Source of the DNA: CAXXOK01 sp963663285
GTDB taxonomy: Bacteria > Bacillota > Clostridia > Christensenellales > Aristaeellaceae
Direction of reading: 5' to 3'
Assembly: GCA_963663285.2 (NCBI GenBank)
Contig: CAXXNI010000004.1
Span: forward strand, 1 to 64,000
Length of the DNA: 64,000 nt
Position numbers and translations under genes: made by a program. Positions 1 through 8,414 of the stretch are shown here, piece by piece. The notes under the pieces are model-generated. The model was not told the origin of the DNA and made no database searches. It saw nothing but the letters and a program-made list of their open reading frames with translations. Numbering within the stretch: position 1 is the first letter of the stretch; the number at the start of each line of letters is the position of its first letter.

Positions 1-216
1 CAGATTGATGATCATCGCCGTCAGCCCGACCGCGCCCAGCGCATTATCCCCGATGTAGTTGCCTACAATAATCGCGTCTACCGTGTTATACAGCTGCTGG
101 GCAAAATTGCCGATCAGCAGGGGAATGGAAAACATGATCAGCTCCGTCATGGGTTTGCCGGTGGTCATATCCCTGGCGGAAAAAAAACGCTTTATACGCG
201 TTGCAATGGCAGCCAT
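1..216 (-). CDS. MATE family efflux transporter, N-terminal part (runs off the window)
   Basis: Leftward reading frame of 72 codons from an ATG at 216 that continues past base 1. It begins MAAIATRIKRFFSARDMTTG and continues into an N-terminal membrane helix with the family pattern ending QQLYNTVDAIIVGNYIGD. In MATE exporters (cation-coupled drug or metabolite antiporters of the inner membrane) this first helix is followed by exactly this kind of NTVDxxIVGxxxG segment. Only the first helix and part of the second are visible, so the substrate and the integrity of the gene cannot be judged. It follows pyrH on the same strand with a gap of about 120 bases. Confidence 0.82.
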   Translation of the reverse strand, partial: MAAIATRIKRFFSARDMTTGKPMTELIMFSIPLLIGNFAQQLYNTVDAIIVGNYIGDNALGAVGLTAMIINL

Positions 217-339
217 CAATTACTTCCTCGTCTCTTCTCCTCGCACAGCCTGCGCCATCCTCCCGCACAGGCCGCAAACAAACAACAGGGGAACGCTGAG
301 TATGGCTCTGCGTCCCCTTTACAACGTGTATACCGGGCG

Positions 340-1056
340 TTACGGGTGTAACACCGTGCCCATTGTGTCTCCCGTGAGCACCTTGAGCACGTTCTCCGGC
401 GGATCCAGCGCAAATACGCGCACTTTCGGGAATTGATTATCCCGCAGCATAATAAACGCGCCCGGATCCATCACCGTCAGGTTTCGTTTAGCACACTCTT
501 CGTACGATACGTCCGGTATCAACTCGGCGTCGGATCGCACATTCGGGTCGGCAGTGTATACGCCATCCACGTTTTTCGCCATTAAAATCAAATCGCAGTT
601 CAGCTCCAGCGCGCGCAGCACAACCGCGCTATCGGTGGAAAAGAACGGGTTGCCGGTACCGCAGGCCAGCAGCAGGATGTGCCCGTCTGCGAGCAGCTCT
701 TTTGCCTGGTTTACATGGTAGGAGCGGGCAAAGCGCGGCATATCCAGCGCGCTCATCACCGTAGCTTTCGCACCCAAACCCAAAAGCGTATCCTGCATAT
801 ACAGGCAGTTTTGCAGCGTCGCCAGCATGCCCATCTGGTCGGCGGCAACCGCGCCCATCTGCATCGCGTCGCCGCGCCTGCCGCGCCACACGTTGCCCCC
901 GCCGATCACTACAGCCAGCTCTACGCCCGCGGTTTTTTGCATTTCCACTAGCATTTGCGCCGCAGCTACAAACGCTTGATGGTCAAACAATTTACCGTTT
1001 GCGCCAAGTACCTCGCCGCTCAGCTTCAGAATCACGCGCTGCTTTGAACCTGCCAT
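340..1056 (-). CDS. pyrH: UMP kinase
   Basis: Cytosolic kinase that phosphorylates UMP to UDP with ATP in pyrimidine nucleotide synthesis. The 238-residue product has the usual bacterial PyrH length. It shows KLSGE near residue 11, the glycine-rich GGGNVWRGR around 52-60, and GTGNPFFSTDSA around 133-144, the signature that separates UMP kinase from other amino-acid-kinase-fold enzymes. An AAAGGGG ribosome site lies 8 bases before the ATG at 1056. In most Firmicutes pyrH sits directly before frr; here frr is about 13.5 kb away on the other strand with its own promoter, so the usual tsf-pyrH-frr order is broken. Confidence 0.95.
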   Translation of the reverse strand: MAGSKQRVILKLSGEVLGANGKLFDHQAFVAAAQMLVEMQKTAGVELAVVIGGGNVWRGRRGDAMQMGAVAADQMGMLATLQNCLYMQDTLLGLGAKATVMSALDMPRFARSYHVNQAKELLADGHILLLACGTGNPFFSTDSAVVLRALELNCDLILMAKNVDGVYTADPNVRSDAELIPDVSYEECAKRNLTVMDPGAFIMLRDNQFPKVRVFALDPPENVLKVLTGDTMGTVLHP

Positions 1057-1162
1057 ATCCAGACCCCTTTTGCGATGAAATCATATGCATTATACACGAC
1101 CCCGTCTACACCTGTAAAGGCAAACGGGCGCCCTTTTGCAAAAAAGTGACATGGAGGGGGGA

Positions 1163-1318
1163 ACGCGAGGGAGTCGAAAGGGGGACGTGCGGGGGTTCCA
1201 CCCCCACGCCCCCGGCAAGGGCATTGCCCTTGACCCGTTTTTATCCGCGTAAATACGCGGATAAGGGATGGGTGGTATAGGGATTAAATAAAGTATATTG
1301 GCTTGGCCGGTAGGGAGG
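1163..1318 (-). repeat. Hairpin-rich dispersed repeat, family 1, inverted copy
   Basis: Read on the minus strand this carries the family core: CCGCG...CGCGG hairpin, GGGTCAAGGGCAATGCCCTT hairpin, then GGGGGTGGAACCCCC, followed by a CACGTCCCC stretch. It also has the CCGGCCAAGCC leader seen in the copies near 32.2 and 56 kb. It faces the copy at 2447-2556, so the two bracket the AT-rich gene between them. No coding capacity is apparent. Confidence 0.8.
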
Positions 1319-1400
1319 GGAATAGTACATTTTTTATTTAATAGCTATTTTCTATATCTTAACATTTTCTGTAGGATACAACCTCTATTTCAGTTCATAG

Positions 1401-1429
1401 TTGCAAACATATACTTACAGTTATAATAT
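1401..1429 (+). promoter_or_regulatory. Possible promoter of the SEFIR-like gene
   Basis: TTGCAA at 1401 and TAATAT at 1424 are separated by 17 bases in a very AT-rich stretch upstream of the gene at 1496. Because the whole area is AT-rich, chance matches are likely and the assignment is tentative. Confidence 0.4.
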
Positions 1430-1495
1430 ATTATGGGGTTTTTCATTGTAAATTTTTAATTATTCATATTTGATTTTAAAAAGGTGATGATATCT

Positions 1496-2479
1496 ATGAC
1501 CGAACAGCCAACTGTGTTCATTTCATACTCACATGACAATGATGAGCATGAAAAATGGGTGAAAAAATTGTATAATGATTTACTTAGTCGTAACGTCAAA
1601 GTATTTTTTGATCAAGTAGACTTAAGACTTGGTTCTGATATTCGTTTTTTTATTGAAAATGGACTAAAATCATCTTCTATAATCTTATGTATATTTTCAG
1701 AATCATATGTTGATAAAGTAGAAAAAGGTTTTGGCGGTGCAGGATATGAAGGTATGATAATCACTGCTCCATTACTTAAAAATGCAAATACAGACAATAT
1801 TATACCTATACTTCGTAATAATCCAGATAAAAAAATTCCCTTAGTTTTCCAAACGAAACTATATATTGACTTTTCATCTGATGTTAAATATTTAGAAAAT
1901 TTTAGCAAACTACTTGATCGGATTACAGGTGCAGATTTAGTAATAAACAAAATGGATAATAATCCATCTTCTAGTTTACTGGCTCAAAAAATTCTGAAAA
2001 AAACAGACAATGAAACTATTCGATATTCATCTTACGAAATGAATGGTTCTGTCGATTTTTATTTTGATAATAACAATGGTTATTATTCTTTAGGAACAGG
2101 AAAATATACTTTTAAAACGCGCTGGAGTAGAGCAGGTAATAATAGCATACATGCTTATGGAAATATTGGATATAATTTTGAAATATGTGATTTTCCAGCT
2201 TATTCAGATATAAGCCAATTTGATTTTTCTAGTAAAGTTCGAATGATAAAGACTGGTCATCTAGTAATATTTCAAAATGACTATGGTTGTTTTGTTGCTA
2301 TAAAAATCGGGGAAGTAAAATCCAGCGGACATGGTTTTCCAAGAGATGAAATTCACTTTGAATATAAGATATATAATGGTCCTGATTTGTTATTAATTTG
2401 GTTTCTCAAATTGATCTTTCATAAAACAATGTCAACTCACCATCTACCTTTCCCCTTTATCCGCGTGAAACGCGGATAG
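1496..2479 (+). CDS. SEFIR/TIR-like domain protein, putative defence effector
   Basis: Predicted 327-residue protein. The N-terminal 150 or so residues match the bacterial SEFIR/TIR pattern: TVFISYSHDND at residues 6-16, a WVxxLxxxLxxxxVxVxxDQxDLRLG segment around 20-46, then GGAGYE at 80-85, whose glutamate is the likely catalytic residue. TIR and SEFIR domains in bacteria are commonly NAD-consuming effectors of anti-phage abortive systems. The C-terminal half has aromatic-rich beta-type sequence that I do not recognise. I chose the ATG at 1496 because AAGGTGAT lies 7 bases upstream; GTG 1484 and ATG 1487 are poorer. Base composition is far more AT-rich than the flanks, suggesting transfer. 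The last eight codons or so and the stop lie inside the family-1 repeat, so the present C-terminus may come from the repeat junction. No partner gene is adjacent. Confidence 0.75.
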   Translation: MTEQPTVFISYSHDNDEHEKWVKKLYNDLLSRNVKVFFDQVDLRLGSDIRFFIENGLKSSSIILCIFSESYVDKVEKGFGGAGYEGMIITAPLLKNANTDNIIPILRNNPDKKIPLVFQTKLYIDFSSDVKYLENFSKLLDRITGADLVINKMDNNPSSSLLAQKILKKTDNETIRYSSYEMNGSVDFYFDNNNGYYSLGTGKYTFKTRWSRAGNNSIHAYGNIGYNFEICDFPAYSDISQFDFSSKVRMIKTGHLVIFQNDYGCFVAIKIGEVKSSGHGFPRDEIHFEYKIYNGPDLLLIWFLKLIFHKTMSTHHLPFPFIRVKRG

Positions 2480-2556
2480 ACGGGTCAAGGGCAGTGCCCT
2501 TGCCAGGGGTGCAGGGGGTGGAACCCCTTGCGCCTCCCTGCACGTCCCCGCGCTTC
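2447..2556 (+). repeat. Hairpin-rich dispersed repeat, family 1, direct copy
   Basis: Contains ATCCGCG-TGAAA-CGCGGAT, GGGTCAAGGGCAGTGCCCTT and GGGGGTGGAACCCC in order, then CACGTCCCC. It is the inverted partner of the copy at 1163-1318. It overlaps the 3' end of the SEFIR-like gene and stops a few bases short of the TetR stop codon on the other strand. Confidence 0.82.
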
Positions 2557-2563
2557 TCCCCCA

Positions 2564-3154
2564 TCACTCGTCCTCAATCATCCGTACGCACGCGTCGTCA
2601 ATCAGCGCGTCCATGGCGGCGGCATACCCGCTGCCGACTTTCTTGGCAGCCAGCAGGGAAAACAGCAGAATGCGGATGGTCGCATAGGCTTCGGCTTCCG
2701 GAACGCGCAGGCGAATATCGGCCTGCCCCATCAGGCGGTGAATAAACTCCTCGTTGCTCTGATAATGCTGTTTGACCAGCGCATCGGGTAATTTGCGAAG
2801 CAGATAGGGCAACTCGTTGTTAGCGAAAATTAAAATGGATTGCGCGTGCATGCTGCGCCACGCGGCCTTGAGCATCAGGGCGGCGCGCTGGGGCGCACGC
2901 AGGCCGGGCTGCGCAGCCAGCTTGGCGGTAATCTGGTCGGAGATACGCTGCTGCCAATGCTCCAGCATATCCAAAAACAGGTGCTCCTTGCTGGGGTAGA
3001 ATTTATAAAACGCCCCCTTGGAGATGCCCGCTTCCTCCACCAGCTCATCCACGGTGGTTTTGCGCATGCCTTTGAGCGCCGCGCGCCGCTCCGCCGCCTT
3101 GCGCAATGCCTTTACGATGCCTGCGCGCTCGTGATCACTAAACCGTACGGCCAT
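2564..3154 (-). CDS. TetR/AcrR family transcriptional regulator
   Basis: A 196-residue predicted DNA-binding repressor. The N-terminal helix-turn-helix follows the TetR pattern, with TTVDELVEEAGISKGAFYKF at about residues 33-52 and then YPSKEHLF. The C-terminal ligand domain is not diagnostic. AAAGGAGG precedes the ATG by 8 bases. It is the last gene of the leftward ABC-export operon, 51 bases after the adaptor gene, so it probably controls that operon from the inverted repeat next to the operon promoter at 7344-7369. The inducing ligand cannot be predicted. Confidence 0.9.
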   Translation of the reverse strand: MAVRFSDHERAGIVKALRKAAERRAALKGMRKTTVDELVEEAGISKGAFYKFYPSKEHLFLDMLEHWQQRISDQITAKLAAQPGLRAPQRAALMLKAAWRSMHAQSILIFANNELPYLLRKLPDALVKQHYQSNEEFIHRLMGQADIRLRVPEAEAYATIRILLFSLLAAKKVGSGYAAAMDALIDDACVRMIEDE

Positions 3155-3205
3155 ACAGGCGCCTCCTTTCGCAATGCTGTTTGCTGTATCTGTTGTGTTT
3201 CCCGT

Positions 3206-4273
3206 CTATTTTTCCGGCAGGTATACGCTGGCGGATACGCCCAGCGGCGCGCTGCCCGCGGGCAATTGCACATGCACGGTAAAGTACGCAGCATTCAGCC
3301 GCGTTTGCCCCAGCGCGGAGATTTCGGTTACGGTGCCGGTAAGCACGGTATCTTCGTCTATATCCAGCGTAATGGGCAGGGTATCGCCCACCGCAAGGCC
3401 GCCCAGATCAGTCTCGTCCACGTCAGCCGCGACCTCGATGGTATCGGTTAAATCCACGCGGCAGAGCACCTGCCCCTTCCATACCTGCTGTCCGGCGGAT
3501 ACCGCCACGGTATGCAAAACCCCGGTCACATTGCTTTGCAGCGCGGGGGCATAAGCGCCCGGCGCGGCATCGGCACTCACGAAGGAGGCAAGCAAATCGC
3601 CGCTTTTGACTGTATCGCCGCTTTGCACATACACGGCGGATACGCGCCCGCTGCCGGATACGAGCAGCGCGTCCCGGCGGGTTACGGTGCCTTTGCCCAC
3701 GCAATATTTGCTGGAATAGCTATCCTGCCGGTACAGGGTAACAGCCGCGTTTAAATCAAACAGGCCGCTTTGTACATCCACCCTGTAGCTTTGCGCAGCA
3801 ACCTGCGTAACGATGCCGGTACCCTCGTCCCCGTTTGCGCCGGTGCGGAAGTACAGCGTTTCGCCCAGATGCAATATTTTATATTCGTCATCGTTCGTTG
3901 CGCCGGTGGTGGTAGCCTGCACCATGTACTCCTGCGCGGGCTCGATGCCCATCACCGCGCCGTAGCGCTGCATCGCCGCCGCAGCGTCGTCCCCAGGCTG
4001 AATAAATACGCCCTTCACCACGCCGTCTTCGCTGGCGTAAACATTGGTTGTTACAAACGAAAACAGTTCATCCCCCGCCGCGACAGTATCGCCGCTTTGC
4101 CAGTCAAACGGCGCCAACGTACCGCTGTAGGGTGCGGTTACATCCACAAACTGCGTTGCCTGCACCACGCCATCGGCAACCGGCCGCCCGGTGAGGCCGG
4201 TGTCCGCCAGCGCGGAAAGGGCAGGCAGCAAACACAGGACACATACCAGCAGTATACAACATTTCTTCTTCAT
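3206..4273 (-). CDS. HlyD-type membrane-fusion/adaptor protein of an ABC exporter
   Basis: 355 residues with an N-terminal signal sequence (basic MKKK, then a hydrophobic run ending near ALA-D at residues 22-24). Repeated biotinyl/lipoyl-like segments follow, with the pattern SGxVxxVxVxxGDxVxxGxxL at roughly residues 49-73 and 208-232, typical of HlyD/MacA adaptors that link a permease to the outside. The C-terminal part has beta-barrel-like stretches. In a single-membrane organism the protein would sit on the outer face of the membrane. It lies between the FtsX-type permease and the TetR gene, 29 bases from the permease, so co-transcription is likely. The substrate is unknown. Confidence 0.82.
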   Translation of the reverse strand: MKKKCCILLVCVLCLLPALSALADTGLTGRPVADGVVQATQFVDVTAPYSGTLAPFDWQSGDTVAAGDELFSFVTTNVYASEDGVVKGVFIQPGDDAAAAMQRYGAVMGIEPAQEYMVQATTTGATNDDEYKILHLGETLYFRTGANGDEGTGIVTQVAAQSYRVDVQSGLFDLNAAVTLYRQDSYSSKYCVGKGTVTRRDALLVSGSGRVSAVYVQSGDTVKSGDLLASFVSADAAPGAYAPALQSNVTGVLHTVAVSAGQQVWKGQVLCRVDLTDTIEVAADVDETDLGGLAVGDTLPITLDIDEDTVLTGTVTEISALGQTRLNAAYFTVHVQLPAGSAPLGVSASVYLPEK

Positions 4274-4302
4274 TGGGGATACTTCCTTTCTGCATAGCCA
4301 CT

Positions 4303-6630
4303 TTATTCAACACTTTTCAGCGCTTCCACCATATCGATGGAGCGCACCTTGCGGGTCAGCAGCCGCTCGATCAGCATACTGAACAGGCAGGTGATGACGG
4401 TCGAAAGCACGATCGTCTGCCAGGCAACGCTGGCGATGAGCACATTCTGGTCCGAATGCACGGCGCTCAATACCGCCGCCACCAGCCAGATGCCGGGGAA
4501 TATGCCCAGCAGCGCGCCCAGCAGCGTAACCAGATTGTTCTCCCGCACCATCAGGCGGCGGATTTCCCGCTGATGATACCCAAGTACTTTGAGCGTGGCA
4601 TAGTCCCGCACATGCTCGGTAAAATTAATCCGTCCCATGTTATAGCAAATCACAAAAGCCAGCCCCAGCGCCGCGCCGTACATGAGGTTGAACACGGCGG
4701 TGATGGAGTGCATGATGGAGAGCGATTGCACCCGCTGCTCCGCCGGGTCTTTCAGCTCTTTTACCTCGTCCATCTCCGAAAGCTTGTGGCGCGTCAGCTC
4801 TGTCGGGTTTTGCAAAAGCAGCGCCGTAGGGGTAAATGCACCCTTGTGCAGGCTGTTCCATCGATCGGCATTCATGTACACAGTTTGCCCGATGCTAACG
4901 CCGTACACCGTTTCCACGGTGAAGGAAAGTCCCCGCTCTTCACCCGGCAGCCAAAGCTGCACCGTATCCCCCGGCGCAATGCCCATCACCTCAGCCAGCT
5001 TCCGGCTGACCGCTACGCCGTTTTCCGGCAGGGGCACAGCGGTTGTGCCTTCGTCCAGCACCAATAGCTGCTGGTTTTGGGAAAGCACGTTGAGCACGAC
5101 GGTGCGCGCACTGCCGCCAAAGCGGAGGCTGATGCTTTTCTCCATTACGCCCTCCACCCGGTCGGCCTGCAAGCGGTTTTGATATCCGCGAAGCGTACCC
5201 GCTGCGGACGCGTCCAGATCGGCGCGCAAATCGTAGGCGACGGTGCGGTCGTAATAATCGCCGATGGACGCCTGTATGGAATCCTGCAATCCCATGCCGC
5301 AGATGATGAGCATATTGCAGCACAGCACGCCCACCATGGCGACGATGGTGCGTCCCTTGCTGCGGGCAATATTGCGCACGACCATTTTGGTGTTAAAGCT
5401 GAAGCGCCGCCAAAGCGAGGTCCATCCTTCCAGCAGCACACGGCTGCCCGCCTTGGGCGGCTTGGGGCGAAGCAGCGCGGCGGTAACATCCCTGGCCTGT
5501 TTACGGTAGGCGTACAGGCAGATCAGCACGCACAGCACCACCATCAGCGCCGTAATACCCCACGCCGTTGCCGCAATGGGCGCGCGCAGCTTTTGCGGCA
5601 GAATATAGCGCGCCGACAGCACATTGTATAAAAAGTCCGGCAGGGTATACCGGCCGATGAACAGCCCCAGCAGCGACCCCACAAGCGAGGGCACCAGCGC
5701 GTAGGACAGGTAATGCCTGCGGATCTGCCTGCGGTCATACCCCAGCGCCTTGAGCGTGCCCATTTGCATCCGCTGATTCTCGATCATACGGGTTAAAGTA
5801 GTCAGCACGATCATCGCGGCGACGGCAAAGGCCAGCACAGGGTACACGTACGTCAGGTTCTGGTACATCTTCGTATCGGTGCGGATGCGCTGGGTGCTGC
5901 CCTGCGTTTGCCGGGTGATAACCAATGCTTCCGGCAGTTTCGCCTGCACAGCCGCTTCTACCGCGGCCGCCGGTGCGCCGGGTGCAAGGGTTAAAAGTAC
6001 TTCGTTCCAGGGCAGGGTACTCACAGCCTGCCAGCTGATGACGGCAAAGCCGTAATGCTCCGGGTCGGGCATCATTTCCTTGGCGGTAATGGTATGCTCT
6101 ACGGAGATGATGGTTCCGCGAATGACAAAAGCCATCTCCTGCCCGTTTACGGTCAGCGTAAGGCTATCGCCCACCGCAAGGCCGTGCGCATCGGCAAACT
6201 GCGCTTCCAGCAGGCAGCCGCGCGTATCCGAGTGCAGCAGCGTTTCGCCGGTTTGCAGCATGGGAATATTGATTCGCGGCGCGCCCTGATAGGCATGCAC
6301 CATCAGCGATACGCCATCCCCAAAATCCGGCGCGTCCATCTCGGCAGAAAAGCGCGCCTGCGCAGCCGCAACCCCGTCCAGATTGGCAAGGCTATCTACA
6401 TCCGCTTTGGTGGCGGCGGACACGTTGACCCAATAATCCGCCAGATTGTACGTTTCAAAATACGTATCGGCGGAAAGCTGCAGCATCCGCCACGCGCCAT
6501 CCAACCCGCTGTACACCCATGTCCCCAGCGCGCACAACAGCACGATAGCGATAAACTGCGAAGCGGAACGCCCCATATCGCGCCACAGTTTTTTACGCAG
6601 CGCCGTTAAACGGCGTTTTTTTGCTACCAT
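4303..6630 (-). CDS. ABC transporter permease, FtsX/MacB type
   Basis: A 775-residue integral membrane protein. One N-terminal helix (around residues 25-45) is followed by a large extracytoplasmic domain, then three helices near 260-375. A second helix-large-domain-three-helix unit follows, giving two FtsX modules in one chain. This architecture is typical of permeases in lipoprotein, peptide or drug export systems and in bacitracin-type resistance modules. Its ATG overlaps the last 7 bases of the ATPase gene, so the two are translationally coupled. With the adaptor and TetR genes it makes a complete exporter cassette; the substrate cannot be read from the sequence. Confidence 0.92.
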   Translation of the reverse strand: MVAKKRRLTALRKKLWRDMGRSASQFIAIVLLCALGTWVYSGLDGAWRMLQLSADTYFETYNLADYWVNVSAATKADVDSLANLDGVAAAQARFSAEMDAPDFGDGVSLMVHAYQGAPRINIPMLQTGETLLHSDTRGCLLEAQFADAHGLAVGDSLTLTVNGQEMAFVIRGTIISVEHTITAKEMMPDPEHYGFAVISWQAVSTLPWNEVLLTLAPGAPAAAVEAAVQAKLPEALVITRQTQGSTQRIRTDTKMYQNLTYVYPVLAFAVAAMIVLTTLTRMIENQRMQMGTLKALGYDRRQIRRHYLSYALVPSLVGSLLGLFIGRYTLPDFLYNVLSARYILPQKLRAPIAATAWGITALMVVLCVLICLYAYRKQARDVTAALLRPKPPKAGSRVLLEGWTSLWRRFSFNTKMVVRNIARSKGRTIVAMVGVLCCNMLIICGMGLQDSIQASIGDYYDRTVAYDLRADLDASAAGTLRGYQNRLQADRVEGVMEKSISLRFGGSARTVVLNVLSQNQQLLVLDEGTTAVPLPENGVAVSRKLAEVMGIAPGDTVQLWLPGEERGLSFTVETVYGVSIGQTVYMNADRWNSLHKGAFTPTALLLQNPTELTRHKLSEMDEVKELKDPAEQRVQSLSIMHSITAVFNLMYGAALGLAFVICYNMGRINFTEHVRDYATLKVLGYHQREIRRLMVRENNLVTLLGALLGIFPGIWLVAAVLSAVHSDQNVLIASVAWQTIVLSTVITCLFSMLIERLLTRKVRSIDMVEALKSVE

Positions 6631-7325
6631 GCGATATCCGCCACCTTTGCGGGGCTTGGGTTTTGTACATTTTCCGCGATGGCGCCGTTACGCATGCGCA
6701 CCACACGGTCGCCCAGCGCCGCGATGCTGGCGTTGTGCGTGATGATGACAACCGTCGTGTGGTAGGTTTTGGCTACGTCCGTGAGCAGCTCCAGAACCTG
6801 CGCGCCGGTTTTGCTGTCCAGCGCGCCGGTCGGCTCATCGCAAAGCAGCAGCGCGGGGTTTTTGCAAAGCGCCCGCGCGATGGAAACGCGCTGCTGCTCG
6901 CCGCCGGAGAGCTGCGCGGGAAAATTGCCCATGCGGTTTTGCAGCCCCACCTGCGCAAGCACCGTTTCCGGATCGAGCGAGCGGGGGCACACCTGCCGCG
7001 CCAGCTCCACGTTTTCCAGCGCCGTTAAACTCGGCATCAGGTTATAAAACTGGAACACAAAGCCCACGTCCAGCCGCCGGTACTGGGTTAACTGCGGCGA
7101 GCGCATAGCGGTAATTTCTTTTTCGCCTACGCGGATAACGCCGCTGGTGGCTTTGTCCATCCCGCCCAGCAGATTTAAGATGGTGGTCTTGCCCGCGCCG
7201 CTGGGTCCCAGCACCACGCACAGCTCCCCCTGTTCAATGCCGAAGGAGACATGGTCGGCCGCGTGTACGATGGATGCGCCCTGCCCATAATCCTTGCATA
7301 CATCCGAAAAAGTAATATAACTCAT
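6624..7325 (-). CDS. ABC transporter ATP-binding protein (LolD/MacB class)
   Basis: A 233-residue ATPase with Walker A GPSGAGKT at residues 40-47, a Q-loop, the signature LSGGEQQRVSIARAL, Walker B LLLCDEPTGALD and the H-loop histidine in VVIITHN. The DEPTGALD pattern is the one found in ATPases that energise FtsX-type permeases. It is the first gene of the operon, preceded by a GGAGG ribosome site and by a consensus promoter about 50 bases upstream. Confidence 0.95.
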   Translation of the reverse strand: MSYITFSDVCKDYGQGASIVHAADHVSFGIEQGELCVVLGPSGAGKTTILNLLGGMDKATSGVIRVGEKEITAMRSPQLTQYRRLDVGFVFQFYNLMPSLTALENVELARQVCPRSLDPETVLAQVGLQNRMGNFPAQLSGGEQQRVSIARALCKNPALLLCDEPTGALDSKTGAQVLELLTDVAKTYHTTVVIITHNASIAALGDRVVRMRNGAIAENVQNPSPAKVADIAW

Positions 7326-7343
7326 GGTTCCTCCAAATACCGT

Positions 7344-7398
7344 GTGACTACTTTTGGTTTTACAGTCACGTTATAGCACAATCAAAACCGTCTGTCAA
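7344..7398 (-). promoter_or_regulatory. Promoter and likely TetR operator of the ABC-export operon
   Basis: On the minus strand TTGACA (plus 7393-7398) and TATAAC (plus 7370-7375) are separated by exactly 17 bases, with TGC just before the -10. Immediately downstream lies the inverted repeat GTGACT-N14-AGTCAC (plus 7344-7369). It would cover the transcription start, a common position for a TetR operator. Assigning it to the operon's own TetR protein is inference. Confidence 0.7.
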
Positions 7399-7538
7399 CA
7401 CCGGGAAAACGGAGGCTTTTTCCAGATTACAAAAGTAGATGTGCACGCATGCAGTTCATACGCAGCGCAACGATGCGAAAGGGAAACTGCTCACAGCGGC
7501 ATGTTCTGCAAAAGCACATTCTTGTTTATACGGGCCTC

Positions 7539-7616
7539 TTACCCTTTCGCACTGTGAAGCGGTACTTCTCGTATGGCAAGAGCCTCCCCGTTGTCGTTTG
7601 CTATTTTATGGAACAT
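7539..7616 (-). CDS. Possible 25-residue small protein
   Basis: A short leftward frame starting MFHKIANDNGEAL with an AAAGGAG ribosome site 9 bases before its ATG, in an otherwise empty gap between the azl operon terminator and the ABC operon promoter. I do not recognise the peptide and see no clear promoter. The ribosome site is the only real support, so it may be chance. Confidence 0.25.
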   Translation of the reverse strand: MFHKIANDNGEALAIREVPLHSAKG

Positions 7617-7664
7617 AGCGTTCTTCTCCTTTGGTTTAAACGCTGCCGGGCCGTGCGTACACAT

Positions 7665-7693
7665 AAAAAACCCGCCGCATTCTCTGCAACGGG
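7665..7693 (-). terminator. Terminator of the azlC-azlD-ATL operon
   Basis: On the minus strand CCCGTTGCA and TGCGGCGGG form a 9-pair stem (two G-U pairs), followed by TTTTTT. It lies about 75 bases after the stop of the last gene of the operon. Confidence 0.75.
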
Positions 7694-7767
7694 AATGAAT
7701 GATCTATTCAGGTTTTAGACAGCATTTCGTTTTACGGTTCTGTCGCTGCCTGCGGATGCAGGCATGG

Positions 7768-8079
7768 TTACAGCGCTATATTCTCCGGCTGCCAGCGGCA
7801 CTTTTTCATATCCACCCGGCCATCCGGCAAAAAGGGGATGCCTTCGGCTTCCAGCAGCGCCCGGCGCATTTCGGCATGGCCGCCCCCGGCAATGGAGCCG
7901 TCGGCTTTGACCACCCGGTGCCATGGCAAATCATCCGGGCAATTGCGCATGGCCCAGCCAACCTGCCGCGACGCGCGCGGATGCCCGACCATCAGACCGA
8001 TCTGCCCGTACCCGACCACTTTGCCGCGCGGCACAAGGGCTACCACGCGGTACACCAAATCCGAAAATTTCTGTTCCAT
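7768..8079 (-). CDS. Alkyltransferase-like (ATL) DNA-binding protein, MGMT family
   Basis: 103 residues matching the C-terminal DNA-binding domain of O6-alkylguanine-DNA methyltransferase, including VPRGKVVGYGQIG and SRQVGWAMRN. The catalytic PCHRV motif is PWHRV here (residues 52-56, Trp53 in place of the alkyl-accepting cysteine). Tryptophan at this place is the mark of ATL proteins, which bind and flip O6-alkylguanine and hand it to nucleotide excision repair rather than repairing it themselves. It lies 4 bases after azlD on the same strand and is probably co-transcribed, an unexpected partner for an amino acid exporter. Confidence 0.88.
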   Translation of the reverse strand: MEQKFSDLVYRVVALVPRGKVVGYGQIGLMVGHPRASRQVGWAMRNCPDDLPWHRVVKADGSIAGGGHAEMRRALLEAEGIPFLPDGRVDMKKCRWQPENIAL

Positions 8080-8083
8080 CGCT

Positions 8084-8413
8084 TTAAAACACCAGCTGCA
8101 CCAGCAGCATGTAGCAGGCGGTCCCCCCGAAGATGCTCAGCAGCGAATTGCGCTTCCACAGATGCAGCACAACCGTAACAGCCACGCCGATCAGCTGGGG
8201 TACAAAGGTATCCGCCCCGGTAAAGGTGACGCTTCGTAAACAGTATACCACAAGTGTCGCGATGACCGCCATCGGCAGAATGCGTCCGAGATAGCGCACA
8301 AATTCCGGCACCTGCCTGCGGCCAAAGAGCAGAAACGGTAAAAACCGTTCCAACTGGGTACATAAGCCGCACACCAGGATAATCAGCAGCGATTGCTCCG
8401 TCGTCAATACCAT
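8084..8413 (-). CDS. azlD: AzlD-family branched-chain amino acid transport protein
   Basis: A 109-residue small membrane protein with three to four hydrophobic segments and the AzlD pattern (TQLERFLPFLLF, GRILPMAVIATLVVYCL). AzlD works with AzlC as a branched-chain amino acid exporter; azaleucine resistance gave the family its name. It starts 1 base after the azlC stop, indicating translational coupling. Confidence 0.88.
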   Translation of the reverse strand: MVLTTEQSLLIILVCGLCTQLERFLPFLLFGRRQVPEFVRYLGRILPMAVIATLVVYCLRSVTFTGADTFVPQLIGVAVTVVLHLWKRNSLLSIFGGTACYMLLVQLVF

Positions 8414-8414
8414 A

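Noticed and set aside
7354..7718. Two short plus-strand frames in the azl-ABC gap
   Set aside because: No ribosome sites, no domains, and they run through the leftward promoter or the terminator hairpin.
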